Assembly: GCA_035532415.1 (NCBI GenBank)
Contig: DATKRB010000062.1
Location: forward strand, 1-64,000
DNA: 64,000 nucleotides
Direction: 5' to 3'
From: DATKRB01 sp035532415
GTDB taxonomy: Bacteria; Actinomycetota; Acidimicrobiia; Acidimicrobiales; RAAP-2
Shown here piece by piece: positions 44,201 to 52,172 of this stretch (position 1 is its first letter; the number at the start of each line of letters is the position of its first letter). Under the pieces are notes generated by a model. The model did no database searches, was not told where the DNA came from, and saw only the letters and a program-made list of their open reading frames with translations. A program made the translations under genes and the position numbers.

Positions 44201-45303
44201 ATCAGGCCCTTGTCCGTGTGCACCTTGGCGTCCCCGGGAAAGCAGGGGTTGCTGCCGTTGATGCGGCCCGAGTTCGGCGCCGTGTGCCACGAGTTGATCG
44301 TGGTGTCGAACTGCATGCCCGGGTCGGCGCACTCCCAGGCGGAGTGGGCGATCTGGCGGAAGAGGTCGCGGGCGGGCACCGTCCGCACGACGCTGTCGTC
44401 GGTACGGGCCCGGAGATCCCAGTCGGCCCCGTCGATCACCGCCTGCATGAACTCGTCGGTCACCCGGACCGAGTTGTTGGCGTTCTGGTACTGGGTGGAG
44501 TGGCTGTCCGCACCGTCGAGGTCCATGTCGAACCCGGCGTCGCGGAGCACACGCGCCTTGCGCTCCTCGATCGCCTTGCACCAGATGAAGTCCTCGATGT
44601 CGGGGTGGTCCGCATCGAGGATGACCATCTTGGCGGCCCGACGTGTCTTGCCCCCGCTCTTTATGGTCCCGGCCGAGGCGTCCGCGCCCCGCATGAAGCT
44701 GACCGGACCCGACGCGGTGCCCCCGCCCTTCAACAGCTCGTGGGAGGAACGGATGCGCGACAGGTTGACGCCGGCACCGGACCCCCCCTTGAAGATCATC
44801 CCCTCCTCGGTGTACCAGTTGAGGATCGAGTCCATGGAGTCCTGCACCGACAGGATGAAACACGCGGAGCCCTGCTGCGGTACCCCCTTCACCCCGATGT
44901 TGAACCACACCGGAGAGTTGAACGCCGCCTTCTGGTGGATGATGAGGTGCTTCAGCTCGTCGCTGAAGATCCGGGCCTCCTCGTCGTCGACGAAGTAGCC
45001 GTCCTTCTCTCCCCAGGCGGTGAGGGTGTCGACCACCCGGTCGGCCACCTGCTTCAGGGAGGTCTCGCGCTCGGGGGTGCCGAGGGTCCCCCGGAAGTAC
45101 TTCTGGGCGAGGATGTTGGTGGCGTTCAGGCTCCAGGTGTCGGGTACCTCCACGCCCAGCTGCTCAAAAGCCACCGACCCGTCGCGGAAGTTGGTGATCC
45201 GCGAGTCACGCCGCTCCCACCGGACCTCGTCGTAGGGGTGCACGCCCTCGGTCGTGAAGTGGCGGCGGATGCCGATCCCGACTTGCTGGGGTGCGATGGC
45301 CAT
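41227..45303 (-). CDS. nrdJ: Vitamin B12-dependent (class II) ribonucleotide reductase with intein
   Basis: 1358 residues as translated; 956 after removal of a 402-residue intein. Makes deoxyribonucleotides using adenosylcobalamin and needs no oxygen. Visible extein motifs: NSPVWFNIGVKG, GGSGAGVNLSRIRSSHELLKGGGTASGPVSFMRG, NCSEYMHLDNSACNLASLNL and APTGTIGLLMDCDTTGVEPDLG. The C-terminus has redox/zinc cysteines (CYSCGDVMQRSGSCYVCGSCG). The intein interrupts the conserved NP^C-SEYM site. Two NrdR boxes and a strong promoter lie upstream. The ATG is followed by MAIAPQQVGIGIRRHFTTEG. Divergent from glpK. Confidence 0.95.
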   Translation of the reverse strand: MAIAPQQVGIGIRRHFTTEGVHPYDEVRWERRDSRITNFRDGSVAFEQLGVEVPDTWSLNATNILAQKYFRGTLGTPERETSLKQVADRVVDTLTAWGEKDGYFVDDEEARIFSDELKHLIIHQKAAFNSPVWFNIGVKGVPQQGSACFILSVQDSMDSILNWYTEEGMIFKGGSGAGVNLSRIRSSHELLKGGGTASGPVSFMRGADASAGTIKSGGKTRRAAKMVILDADHPDIEDFIWCKAIEERKARVLRDAGFDMDLDGADSHSTQYQNANNSVRVTDEFMQAVIDGADWDLRARTDDSVVRTVPARDLFRQIAHSAWECADPGMQFDTTINSWHTAPNSGRINGSNPCFPGDAKVHTDKGLIPFAELFDRVNRGEQFAVYTHDATSIESPVEQMVVSSPEAFMITGYNDIVRLRLDNGTELRCTPGHRIFTVNRGYVEARHLTFADEVKLLDLPAPSINADPAIPVSSDPDDYRTKGDHGGTLRFPDQWSEEFGHYLGWLVGDGSVSGSVVSTIYGSAEDREEILPFHSELIGWINGGRLPKLSEQPNGTAQMRMSRRAFRDFLEALGIKPVHGPNKEVPWAIERAPEKIVAAFLRGLFDADGCAVVDRVGGSSVQLGSSSRHLCLGVQRLLTMFGITSRIYQTRKANKAGAFDYTNTAGETVTYGHASSYSLRITSESVALFAEHIGFGLTRKAAQLREILVGSLRGPYRTRRTAHLLERSNEGVELTYNLSEPRNHSYVVDGVVVRNCSEYMHLDNSACNLASLNLMKFLGDDETFDVAGFEAAVAVVFTGQEILVGNADYPTEPIAENSRRFRELGIGYANLGALLMANGLPYDSDGGRAWAGAITALMTGQAYATSARTAARMGPFAGFHQNAEAMVHVLRKHQAEASKIDEELVPPEILSAAQSAWDRAVELAEQYGVRNSQASVLAPTGTIGLLMDCDTTGVEPDLGLVKTKKLVGGGTMSIVNQTIPRALRKLGYSEAQVGDITAYVNEHMSIVGAPHLSEQHLAVFACSMGDNTIHYSGHVRMMGAVQPFISGAISKTVNMPEDVTVEDVEQLHIDAWRLGVKAVAIYRDNCKVAQPLSTTKKAAGGDDAPPGSEAEARAREAVSRIAELESALAHEQSRTVEPIVVGAVRERLPRRRRSNTFAFRVADCEGYVTVGEYEDGRPGEVFVKVSKQGSTLAGIMDAFSISISLGLQHGVPLATYVRKYSSMRFEPAGITDDPELRIATSLVDYIFRRLALDYLPVDERADLGVLSTSERTQPTLPGVEESATRSVGLIDVGPVVPEPGASPAIRPPAATARPGDGVPTIARAEQRDAPYCYSCGDVMQRSGSCYVCGSCGTTSGCS
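43039..44244 (-). other. Intein in nrdJ with LAGLIDADG-type homing endonuclease
   Basis: In-frame insert of 402 residues between NGSNP and CSEYM. It begins CFPGDAKVHTDKGLIPFAEL (Cys1, block A) and has RLRLDNGTELRCTPGHRIFT (block B, with the T-x-x-H-type TPGH). Two endonuclease motifs are seen: YLGWLVGDGSVSG and LRGLFDADGCAV. It ends NHSYVVDGVVVRN before +1 Cys (blocks F/G). The penultimate residue is Arg, where His is usual; the terminal Asn is present. The coding frame is intact. Confidence 0.92.
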
Positions 45304-45318
45304 GTCGCTGTGCTCCTC

Positions 45319-45377
45319 TGATCGTGGGCTCTGCTGATCGTGGGCTCTGCTGATCGTGGGCTGATCGTGGGCTCTGC
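45319..45377. repeat. 16-bp tandem repeats in the nrdJ leader
   Basis: Unit TGATCGTGGGCTCTGC: two full copies, one copy cut to 11 bp, then another full copy, located between the NrdR boxes and the nrdJ start codon. Confidence 0.85.
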
Positions 45378-45407
45378 GCTGGTTCCGGGTGCCAATTCCC
45401 TATCGAC

Positions 45408-45455
45408 ACACAAGATCTTGTGGTCGTTGTGCCCCAGAGACACGAGATGCTGTGG
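45408..45455. promoter_or_regulatory. Tandem NrdR boxes upstream of nrdJ
   Basis: ACACAAGATCTTGTGG at 45408-45423 (near-perfect palindrome) and ACACGAGATGCTGTGG at 45440-45455. The starts are 32 nt apart, three helical turns, as is typical for paired NrdR boxes. They lie just downstream of the -10 box, so NrdR binding would block transcription when dNTP pools are high. Confidence 0.8.
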
Positions 45456-45457
45456 TC

Positions 45458-45487
45458 ATTACAGCACTGTAGTTACGCCCCTGTCAA
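45458..45487 (-). promoter_or_regulatory. nrdJ promoter
   Basis: TTGACA at 45482-45487 and TGTAAT at 45458-45463, with an 18-nt spacer, reading toward nrdJ. The -10 box adjoins the first NrdR box. Confidence 0.65.
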
Positions 45488-45565
45488 CGAAATCCGCCCG
45501 CTGTCGGCCCAGCTCCATGGCCGTTCGCGATGGTTAGCACCCGGGCGCCCGGGCCGGCCCACCGG

Positions 45566-45571
45566 TAGCCT
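45566..45571 (+). promoter_or_regulatory. TAGCCT -10 box before glpK
   Basis: TAGCCT ends 8 nt before the ATG at 45580; no Shine-Dalgarno sequence. Probable leaderless start. Confidence 0.45.
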
Positions 45572-45579
45572 GCCCCACC

Positions 45580-47133
45580 ATGGCGACGGGCGCCGGCACC
45601 GGCACGGCTCGAGTGCTGGCGATCGACGCGGGGACCACCGGGGTCCGTACCGCGGCGGTCGACCAGGGGGGCGCCGTCGTCGACTTCGCGTACCGCGAGC
45701 TGACCCAGCACTTCCCGTGCCCGGGACGGGTCGAGCACGACCCGGACGAGATCTGGTCGGCGGTGGTCGCCACCCTGGGTGAGGTGGGCGGCCGCATGGA
45801 GGCTGCCGGGGGAACGGTCGCGGCGATCGGTATCGCCAACCAGCGCGAGACCGTGGTGGCCTTCGACCGCCGGACCGGCCGTCCCCTCCACCGGGCCATC
45901 GTGTGGCAGGACCGCCGGACGGCGGCGCGATGCGAAAGCCTCCGGCTCGCCGGGCACCTGCCCGCGATCCGGGCCAGGACGGGGCTGGTGCTCGACCCGT
46001 ACTTCTCGGCCACCAAGATGGCCTGGCTCCTGCGCGAGGGGGGCCTCGCCGGGGCCACCCGGCCGGGCGACCTGGCGCTCGGCACCGTCGACTCGTGGGT
46101 GCTGTGGAACCTGACCGGGGGGAGCGCCGGGGGGCTCTTCGCCACCGACCCGACGAACGCCTCGCGGACTTCCCTGTACGACATTCACGCGCGGGAGTGG
46201 TCCGAGGACCTGTGCGAGCTCTTCGGGGTGCCCCGGCAGGCGCTGGCCGAGGTCCACCCCTCCGCCGGCGGGTTCGCCACGGTGGGGACGGGCCGCACGG
46301 GCGAGCTCCCCCGGTTCCTGCAGGGGGTGCCGGTGACCGGGATCGCCGGGGACCAGCACGCGGCGCTGTTCGGGCAGGCCTGCTTCGACGCCGGGTCGGC
46401 CAAGGCGACGTACGGCACCGGCAGCTTCGTGCTCGTCAACGCCGGGCCCGAGCCGCCTCCCGCCCCCGACGGGCTGCTCACCACCATCGCCTGGGATCTC
46501 GGGGATCTCGGGGGGACCCGGGGACCGCTGGCCTACGCGCTCGAGGGATCGGCCTTCTCCTCCGGCGCGGCCATCCAATGGCTGCGCGACGGGCTGGGGA
46601 TCATCGGGAACGCCGACGAGGTTGGGCCGCTGGCCGAGTCGGTGCCCGACAGCGGCGGCCTGGCCTTCGTTCCGGCGTTCACCGGTCTGGGCAGCCCGAT
46701 CTGGGACCCCCGGGCCCGCGGGACCGTCACCGGCATCACCAGGGGGAGCGGGCGGGCTCAGCTGGCCAGGGCCGTGGTGGAGTCGATCGCCTTCGAGGTG
46801 CGCGCCATGGTCGATGCAATGGCCGCGGCGGGGCGGCCGGTCTCGGTGCTGCGGGTCGACGGGGGTACCGCCGCCATGGCACTGCTCCTGCAGCTGCAGG
46901 CCGACCAGCTCCGGGTGCCCGTGGCCCGTCCCCGCGACGTGCAGTCGACCGCGCTCGGAGCGGCGACGCTCGCCGGCCTGGCCGCCGGGGTCTGGGGTTC
47001 GACGGACGAGTTGGCCTCGCTCTGGTCCCCCGGCGTCGAGTACCGCCCGCAGCTCGCTGCCGAGCCGGCCGACGACGCCTTCGCCGCGTGGCTCCGGGCG
47101 GTGGATCGGTCCCGTGGTTGGGCCACGGACTGA
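45580..47133 (+). CDS. glpK: Glycerol kinase (FGGY family)
   Basis: 517 residues. Phosphorylates glycerol to glycerol-3-phosphate. Family motifs: VLAIDAGTTGVRTAAVD (phosphate 1), ELTQHFPCPGRVEHDPDEIW, IGIANQRETVVAFDRRTGRPLHRAIVWQDRRT (glycerol site), LDPYFSATKMAWLL, TVDSWVLWNLTGG, GIAGDQHAALFGQACFDAGSAKATYGTGSFVL and LRVDGGTAAMALLLQLQAD. Divergent from nrdJ, with a leaderless-type -10 box. The convergent ACT-domain gene begins on the next base after its stop. Confidence 0.9.
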   Translation: MATGAGTGTARVLAIDAGTTGVRTAAVDQGGAVVDFAYRELTQHFPCPGRVEHDPDEIWSAVVATLGEVGGRMEAAGGTVAAIGIANQRETVVAFDRRTGRPLHRAIVWQDRRTAARCESLRLAGHLPAIRARTGLVLDPYFSATKMAWLLREGGLAGATRPGDLALGTVDSWVLWNLTGGSAGGLFATDPTNASRTSLYDIHAREWSEDLCELFGVPRQALAEVHPSAGGFATVGTGRTGELPRFLQGVPVTGIAGDQHAALFGQACFDAGSAKATYGTGSFVLVNAGPEPPPAPDGLLTTIAWDLGDLGGTRGPLAYALEGSAFSSGAAIQWLRDGLGIIGNADEVGPLAESVPDSGGLAFVPAFTGLGSPIWDPRARGTVTGITRGSGRAQLARAVVESIAFEVRAMVDAMAAAGRPVSVLRVDGGTAAMALLLQLQADQLRVPVARPRDVQSTALGAATLAGLAAGVWGSTDELASLWSPGVEYRPQLAAEPADDAFAAWLRAVDRSRGWATD

Positions 47134-47400
47134 TCAGTCCTCGGACATCGCCCCTTCCGGGGCGACGGGTCGGATCTCCTCCACCCGCACCCCGTCGACC
47201 TCGTGGATCTCGCTGCCCAGCAGCTCCACCAGATGGGCCCCGGCCAGCTCGATCACGAACTCGTCGACCGCCCGGCCCTCCGTCCGGCCCAGGATGTCGA
47301 TGGAGACGATGTCGCCGCCCACCGCCCCGATCCGGCTGGCCACCAGCCCCAGCGCGCCCGGGCGGTCCGGGAGCCAGATCCGCAACAGGTACCGGGGCAT
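47134..47400 (-). CDS. ACT-domain protein
   Basis: 88 residues. The single domain (RYLLRIWLPDRPGALGLVASRIGAVGGDIVSIDILGR...EFVIELAG) is an ACT fold used for binding amino acids or similar small ligands as an allosteric switch. No enzyme is fused to it, so it may act in trans or as a stand-alone sensor. Its end meets the glpK stop with no gap. A TAGCGT box lies 8 nt before the ATG. Confidence 0.8.
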   Translation of the reverse strand: MPRYLLRIWLPDRPGALGLVASRIGAVGGDIVSIDILGRTEGRAVDEFVIELAGAHLVELLGSEIHEVDGVRVEEIRPVAPEGAMSED

Positions 47401-47408
47401 GGAACCCC

Positions 47409-47414
47409 ACGCTA
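47409..47414 (-). promoter_or_regulatory. TAGCGT -10 box before the ACT gene
   Basis: TAGCGT on the minus strand, 8 nt before the ATG at 47400; no ribosome-binding site. Confidence 0.45.
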
Positions 47415-47446
47415 CGCGCCCAGTGTGAACGCCGCATGACGTCCCT

Positions 47447-47472
47447 ATTACCAGTAGCGATTACCAGTAGCG
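47447..47472. repeat. Two tandem copies of ATTACCAGTAGCG
   Basis: Perfect 13-bp direct repeat located 33 nt upstream of the ACT-gene -10 box, where an activator or repressor could bind. Confidence 0.75.
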
Positions 47473-47557
47473 GATGATGGGGGCGGCCCCGTCCCGGGCC
47501 ATCGCCCCCTGGCCAACGTTCAGTGATCCTCCCGGGATCTCCCCTGAGCCGTGAATT

Positions 47558-49981
47558 TCAGCGAGCGACCGGATCCCCCATGACCCGTCCGAGCCCGCCG
47601 GGGAGGACCTCTGCCGCCGTCGGCGATCGGCGGAGGTGGGGCCCAAGCTCGTCGGGGACCAGAGGATGGGCGAACAGGTAGCCCTGCCCCCGCTCGCAGC
47701 CGTGGTGGCGCAGGTAGTCGAGCTGTTCTTGGGACTCGATGCCTTCGGCCACCGTCTCGAGGCCGAGGAGGGTCCCCAGGGCGATGATGGTCCGCACGAG
47801 CGACGGGGAGTCGTCCGGATCCCCGATCGCCGTCACGAAGGTCCGGTCCAGCTTCAGGCAGTCGACCGGCAGCCGATGGAGATAGGCCAACGAGGAGTAC
47901 CCCGTCCCGAAGTCGTCGATGGAGATCCGGACCCCGAGGTCTCGGATCTCGGCCAGGAGCTGGCTGGCCGCGTCGACGTCGCGCATCAGGGTGCTCTCGG
48001 TCAGCTCCAGGATCAGGTAGGTCGGATCGAACCCCGACGAGGCGAGGGCGTCGGCGACGACGCCGACGATGTCGGGGTTGAGCTGGCGGAACGAGACGTT
48101 CACCGACAGCGTCGCCAGGTGGCCCGCCACGTGCCAGCCCGCCGCCACGTGGCACGCCCGCTCGATCACCCAGGCGCCCACCGCCTCCATCAACCCCGCC
48201 TCTTCCATGACCGGGATGAATTCTTCGGGGGAGACGGACCCCCGCTCGGGATGGGCCCAACGCAAGAGGGCTTCGAATCCTTCGACGACCAGGGAATCGA
48301 GGTTCACGATGGGCTGGTATGCCAGGTGGAGCTGACCGTCGCCGAGGGCCCTTCGGGCGTCCATCTCCAAGGAGAGCAGGTCTTCGGATGGTCGGGCCAT
48401 CGACTCGTCGTAGGTCCGAGAGCAGGCCCGCCCGGCGTTCTTGGCCACGTACAGCGCCACGTCGGCCTGGCGCAGGAGCTCCCGGGGGTCGATCATCCCC
48501 TTGCCGCCGGCGATGCCGATGCTGGCCGTGGTCCGCAGCACGCGGACGTCGGGGGCACCCAGCTCGAAGGGGAGCTGAAGGGTGGCGAGCAGCCGGGCGG
48601 CGACGCCCTTGGCGTCGATCGGCTCGAGGGAGGGCCCCAGGACGACGACGAACTCGTCGCCCCCCATGCGCCCGGCGGTGTCGCCGGAGCGCAGGGAGCC
48701 GTCGAGCCGGTCGGCCACCTGGCGGAGGAGATGATCGCCGATATCGTGGCCGAACTGGTCGTTGACCACCTTGAAGTGGTCGAGGTCCACGAACAGAACG
48801 GCGACCTCGGCCGACGTCCGGGCGCCCTGGCGGGCCATCTGCTCGAGGCGGTCGAGCACCAGCGCCCGGTTGGGGAGCCCCGTCAGGTCGTCGTGCATGG
48901 CCTGGTGGCGGACCTCGTCGTGCAGGCGGGCGTTGCGGATGGCCGTGATGGCCAGGTTGGCCAATCCGTCCAGCTCGGCGTCGATGTCGGGATGGCGGTC
49001 GGGCAGCTTCGCCCGAGTGGTGGACATGGCCACCATCTGACCCACGATCCCCTCGGCGGCCCGGATGGGCACCACGGTCACGCCCTTGACCCCCAGGGCG
49101 TCGAGGTCCTGGCGGAAGGGGCCTGCCGACTGGTCGGCCCGGTAGTGGATGAAGCGACGGCGGTCCCCCTCGTTGCGAACCCCCAGGTGGAAGGTGGACC
49201 GCCGGAGCCTCTGGATCCGGGCCTCCTGCTCGGGGGTGAAGCCGTGGGTGCCCACGACGCGCCCGCCGGGATCGCCCACCTCGCCGATCAAGACGACGGC
49301 GCGATCGCAGGCCAGGACCTTGGGGATGGCCTCGGCCAGGCGGGCGGCCACCGAGTCGAGGGTTCCGATCTCGGTCATGGAGTGGGCGAGGTCGGCGAGG
49401 GCTCGCGCCGATGCCGCCTCGTGGCGGAAGTGCTCGACGGCCGACCCCGCGTCCAGCGCCACCGCCGCCACGTTGGCGACAGCCCCGAGCATCTCCGGAT
49501 CGACGTCGGCGGCATCGGAGACGCCCTGGCGACAGGCCACCAGCCAGCCGTGCCGGCGGCGGGCGGAGGCCACCTCAACCGCCACCAGGGTCTCGTCCGG
49601 ACCCCGGCCACCGGCCGCGAGCTGCACGGCCAGCCTCCGGGCGGTCTCGTCGGGGACACCGCGCGAGTAGACCTGCCGGCCATTGTCCGGATCCGACCGG
49701 TTCACCACCAGCAGGAGCGAGGGCACGCCCAGGAAGAGGACCGCCTCGTCGAGCATCCCCTCGATGGCCTCGTCGAGGCTGCGAGCGGTGACGATCAGCG
49801 ACAAAGACCGCTGCAGGCTCTCGAGCCGGCTCTCGCAGAGCGACTTGAGGCAGGCGCCGTACTCGGCGCCGTACTCGGCGAGGTCCTCGGCGTCGGGCCC
49901 CTCGCACCCAGGGGAAGCCGGATTGGCCGGCGGGATCGCCGGGGGCCACGCGGGAGCCGATGGGCTGCGGTCACCAGGCAA
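47558..49981 (-). CDS. GAF-GGDEF-EAL cyclic-di-GMP enzyme
   Basis: About 807 residues from a TTG at 49981 after GGAGCGGG; the true start is uncertain because no ATG or GTG has a good site. Layout: N-terminal helical and GAF-like sensor regions (about 50-340, e.g. TEIGTLDSVAARLAEAIPKVLACDRAVVLIGE), GGDEF domain (about 365-530) with NDQFGHDIGDHLLRQVA and the intact active-site loop RMGGDEFVVVL, then EAL domain (about 545-800) with FEALLRW, LELTESTL, DDFGTGYSSLAYL and ETVAEGIES. Both catalytic motifs look functional, so it can make and degrade c-di-GMP. No membrane segment is seen. Confidence 0.88.
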   Translation of the reverse strand: MPGDRSPSAPAWPPAIPPANPASPGCEGPDAEDLAEYGAEYGACLKSLCESRLESLQRSLSLIVTARSLDEAIEGMLDEAVLFLGVPSLLLVVNRSDPDNGRQVYSRGVPDETARRLAVQLAAGGRGPDETLVAVEVASARRRHGWLVACRQGVSDAADVDPEMLGAVANVAAVALDAGSAVEHFRHEAASARALADLAHSMTEIGTLDSVAARLAEAIPKVLACDRAVVLIGEVGDPGGRVVGTHGFTPEQEARIQRLRRSTFHLGVRNEGDRRRFIHYRADQSAGPFRQDLDALGVKGVTVVPIRAAEGIVGQMVAMSTTRAKLPDRHPDIDAELDGLANLAITAIRNARLHDEVRHQAMHDDLTGLPNRALVLDRLEQMARQGARTSAEVAVLFVDLDHFKVVNDQFGHDIGDHLLRQVADRLDGSLRSGDTAGRMGGDEFVVVLGPSLEPIDAKGVAARLLATLQLPFELGAPDVRVLRTTASIGIAGGKGMIDPRELLRQADVALYVAKNAGRACSRTYDESMARPSEDLLSLEMDARRALGDGQLHLAYQPIVNLDSLVVEGFEALLRWAHPERGSVSPEEFIPVMEEAGLMEAVGAWVIERACHVAAGWHVAGHLATLSVNVSFRQLNPDIVGVVADALASSGFDPTYLILELTESTLMRDVDAASQLLAEIRDLGVRISIDDFGTGYSSLAYLHRLPVDCLKLDRTFVTAIGDPDDSPSLVRTIIALGTLLGLETVAEGIESQEQLDYLRHHGCERGQGYLFAHPLVPDELGPHLRRSPTAAEVLPGGLGRVMGDPVAR

Positions 49982-50196
49982 CGTGCACCCGCTCCAGCAC
50001 CTCGAGCCGTCGATGTTCCACTGTCTCCCGTCCCCCCGCCTACCGACCTCGCTCGGAGGAGAGCATCTCCCCACCGGTATCCCACTCGGACTATCAATTT
50101 CCGGGGGCGGGGTGGTTGCAGTCTGGTTGGGAGCGGAGCCGGTTCGACGACCCCCAGGGCATCTACCGTGTGCTCTACGCCGCGGGTGACGCAGCC

Positions 50197-50886
50197 TCAG
50201 GCAGCCCGGCGGGGAGCACCGGTCCGGGCCGGGACGTACTCGTCGAGATAGGAACGGCCCGACAACCGGGAGATCTCCCGCATGAGGCGGTCGGTGGCCT
50301 CGCGGGCGCCCCGTCGGTCGTCGTCGGTACGGAGCCCGGCATCCGGCGCAGAAGGGCGCTCGAGCTCGATCGGGGGACCGAAACGGATCGTGACCCGCCG
50401 GAACGGCCGAAGGTACCGGCGACCGATGGGTTGCACGGCGGTCGTCCCCTCTATCCCGACCGGGATGATCGGCACCCCGCACTCCGCCGCGAGCCGGGCC
50501 ACCCCGGTCCGACCGCGGTGGACGAACTCGTCGGTGGAGCGGGTCCCTTCGGGGTACAGGGCCAGCACCCTGCCTGCCCCCAGCGCCTCGCGGGCCGTCG
50601 CCAGGGCGCGCTCGGAGAGCGGGCCGCCGCCACGGCGGATGGGGATCTGCCCGACGGCCCGGAAGAACCAGGCGGAGCGACGGTCGTCGAAGTACTCGGC
50701 TTTCGCCAGGTACGTCACCTTGCGGGCCACCGCCAGCGGGAGGAAGAGCGAATCGCAGAATGCCTGGTGGTTGGCGGCCAAGATGGCCGGGCCCCGCCGT
50801 GGCACGTGGTGACGCCCCTCCACCCTCACCCGGAACGCCAGGCGGAACACCGGCGTGAGCACGACCTTCAGCACCCAGTAGGCCAC
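50197..50886 (-). CDS. 1-acyl-sn-glycerol-3-phosphate acyltransferase family protein
   Basis: 229 residues from GTG at 50886. PlsC-fold acyltransferase. Motif I is NHQAFCD (NH-x4-D), followed by YLAKAEYFDDRRSAWFFRAVGQIPIRRGG, motif III LALYPEGTRSTD and motif IV GVPIIPVGIEGT. A hydrophobic N-terminus (YWVLKVVLTPVFRLAF) anchors it to the membrane. Likely role is phosphatidate synthesis or a related lipid acylation. Mycobacteria carry a comparable acyltransferase near their PimB gene, which fits the PimB-like gene 4 kb away here. Confidence 0.87.
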   Translation of the reverse strand: MAYWVLKVVLTPVFRLAFRVRVEGRHHVPRRGPAILAANHQAFCDSLFLPLAVARKVTYLAKAEYFDDRRSAWFFRAVGQIPIRRGGGPLSERALATAREALGAGRVLALYPEGTRSTDEFVHRGRTGVARLAAECGVPIIPVGIEGTTAVQPIGRRYLRPFRRVTIRFGPPIELERPSAPDAGLRTDDDRRGAREATDRLMREISRLSGRSYLDEYVPARTGAPRRAA

Positions 50887-50891
50887 GATCC

Positions 50892-50897
50892 ACCGTA
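50892..50897 (-). promoter_or_regulatory. TACGGT -10 box before the acyltransferase gene
   Basis: TACGGT 5 nt before the GTG at 50886; no ribosome-binding site. Confidence 0.35.
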
Positions 50898-50931
50898 CTT
50901 CGGGGGATCCGGTCCCGTCTCCGGCAGCGGG

Positions 50932-52161
50932 TCAGCCGAGCTTGGTGAGCGCCTTGCGGAGGTTCCGCACCGCCTGGCCGATCCGCTTGTCGTTCTCGAT
51001 CAGCGCGAACCGGACGTGCCCGTCGCCGCCAGGCCCGAAGCCCACGCCGGGCGACGTGGCGACGTTGGCCTCCTGCACGAGGTACTTGGAGAACTCGAGC
51101 GATCCCATCTCGCGGTAGGCCTCGGGGATCGGGGCCCAGACGAACATGGTCCCCTTGGGTGGCGTCACGTCCCAGCCGATGCGGTTGATCCCGTCGCACA
51201 GCGCGTCGCGCCGGTCCTGATAGATGGCGTTGATCTGCCGGGGGTAGTCGGGAGCCTCGTTCATGGCCACGATCGCAGCGATCTGAATCGGCTGGAACGT
51301 CCCGTAGTCGAGGTAGCTCTTGAGCTTGGTGAGCGCCTGCACGATCTCGGGGTTGCCGACGAGGAACCCGACCCGCCAGCCGGCCATCGAGAACGATTTG
51401 GTCAGGGTGTAGAGCTCCACGGCCACGTCCTTGGCTCCGGGGACCTCGAGGATGGACGGGGGCCGGTAGCCGTCGAAGCCGAGGTCGGCGTAGGCGAAGT
51501 CGTGCACGAGGACCACCTCGTGCTCGCGGGCGAAAGCCACCAGGCGCGCCATGAAGGCGAGATCGACGCAGGCCGTGGTCGGGTTGTGGGGGAAGGACAG
51601 GACGATCACCCGGGGCTTGGGCCAAGTCGACTCCCACGCCTCCATGAGGGAGCCGAAGAATTCGTCGCCCGGGTCGGTCACGTCGCCGGCCTCGTCGCCG
51701 GGCGTCCGGGCGCCCGTCCCCGGGCCGCTCAGGCGGACCTGGTGCACGTCGGCCCCGGCGAAGAGCGGTGCATAAATATGGATCGGGTACGACGGCGAGG
51801 GCACGAGCGCCGTGTCGCCCGGGCCGACGAGCACCCACATGAGGTGCGAAAGGCCCTCCTTGGCCCCGATGGTGGTGACGACCTCGAGGTCGGGGTCGAG
51901 CTCGACCCCGAATTCGCGCTGGTAGAGGGCGGCGATGGCTTGGCGCAGCTTGGGGATCCCCTTGCTGGCCGAGTACCGGTGGTTCCGCGGGTTGTGGGCG
52001 GACTCCGCCAGCTTCTCCACCGCCACGTCGGGTGAGGGGAGGTCCGGGTTGCCGAACCCGAGGTCGATCACGTCGGCGCCTGCTCGCCGGGCCGCCGCCT
52101 TCAGGTCGTTGATGGTGGCGAACACATACGGCGGGAGGCCGTTGACCCGGCGGAATTCCAT
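50932..52161 (-). CDS. PLP-dependent class I aminotransferase (alanine-type)
   Basis: 409 residues from ATG at 52161. Fold-type I aminotransferase. PINPDL-like substrate motif reads LGFGNPDLPSPD; LSFPHNPTTACVD and VLVHDFAYADLGFDG hold the PLP-ring Asp and Tyr; LTKSFSMAGWRVGFLVGN contains the Schiff-base lysine. ATSPGVGFGPGGDGHVRFALIEN carries the carboxylate-binding Arg. The sequence resembles AlaC/AlaA-type alanine transaminases, but substrate specificity is inferred. The LLM-oxidoreductase gene ends 8 nt before its start. Confidence 0.88.
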   Translation of the reverse strand: MEFRRVNGLPPYVFATINDLKAAARRAGADVIDLGFGNPDLPSPDVAVEKLAESAHNPRNHRYSASKGIPKLRQAIAALYQREFGVELDPDLEVVTTIGAKEGLSHLMWVLVGPGDTALVPSPSYPIHIYAPLFAGADVHQVRLSGPGTGARTPGDEAGDVTDPGDEFFGSLMEAWESTWPKPRVIVLSFPHNPTTACVDLAFMARLVAFAREHEVVLVHDFAYADLGFDGYRPPSILEVPGAKDVAVELYTLTKSFSMAGWRVGFLVGNPEIVQALTKLKSYLDYGTFQPIQIAAIVAMNEAPDYPRQINAIYQDRRDALCDGINRIGWDVTPPKGTMFVWAPIPEAYREMGSLEFSKYLVQEANVATSPGVGFGPGGDGHVRFALIENDKRIGQAVRNLRKALTKLG

Positions 52162-52166
52162 GAACA

Positions 52167-52172
52167 ACGCTA
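52167..52172 (-). promoter_or_regulatory. TAGCGT box before the aminotransferase gene
   Basis: TAGCGT lies 5 nt before the ATG at 52161 and overlaps the preceding stop codon. It may give an internal leaderless promoter. Confidence 0.3.
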
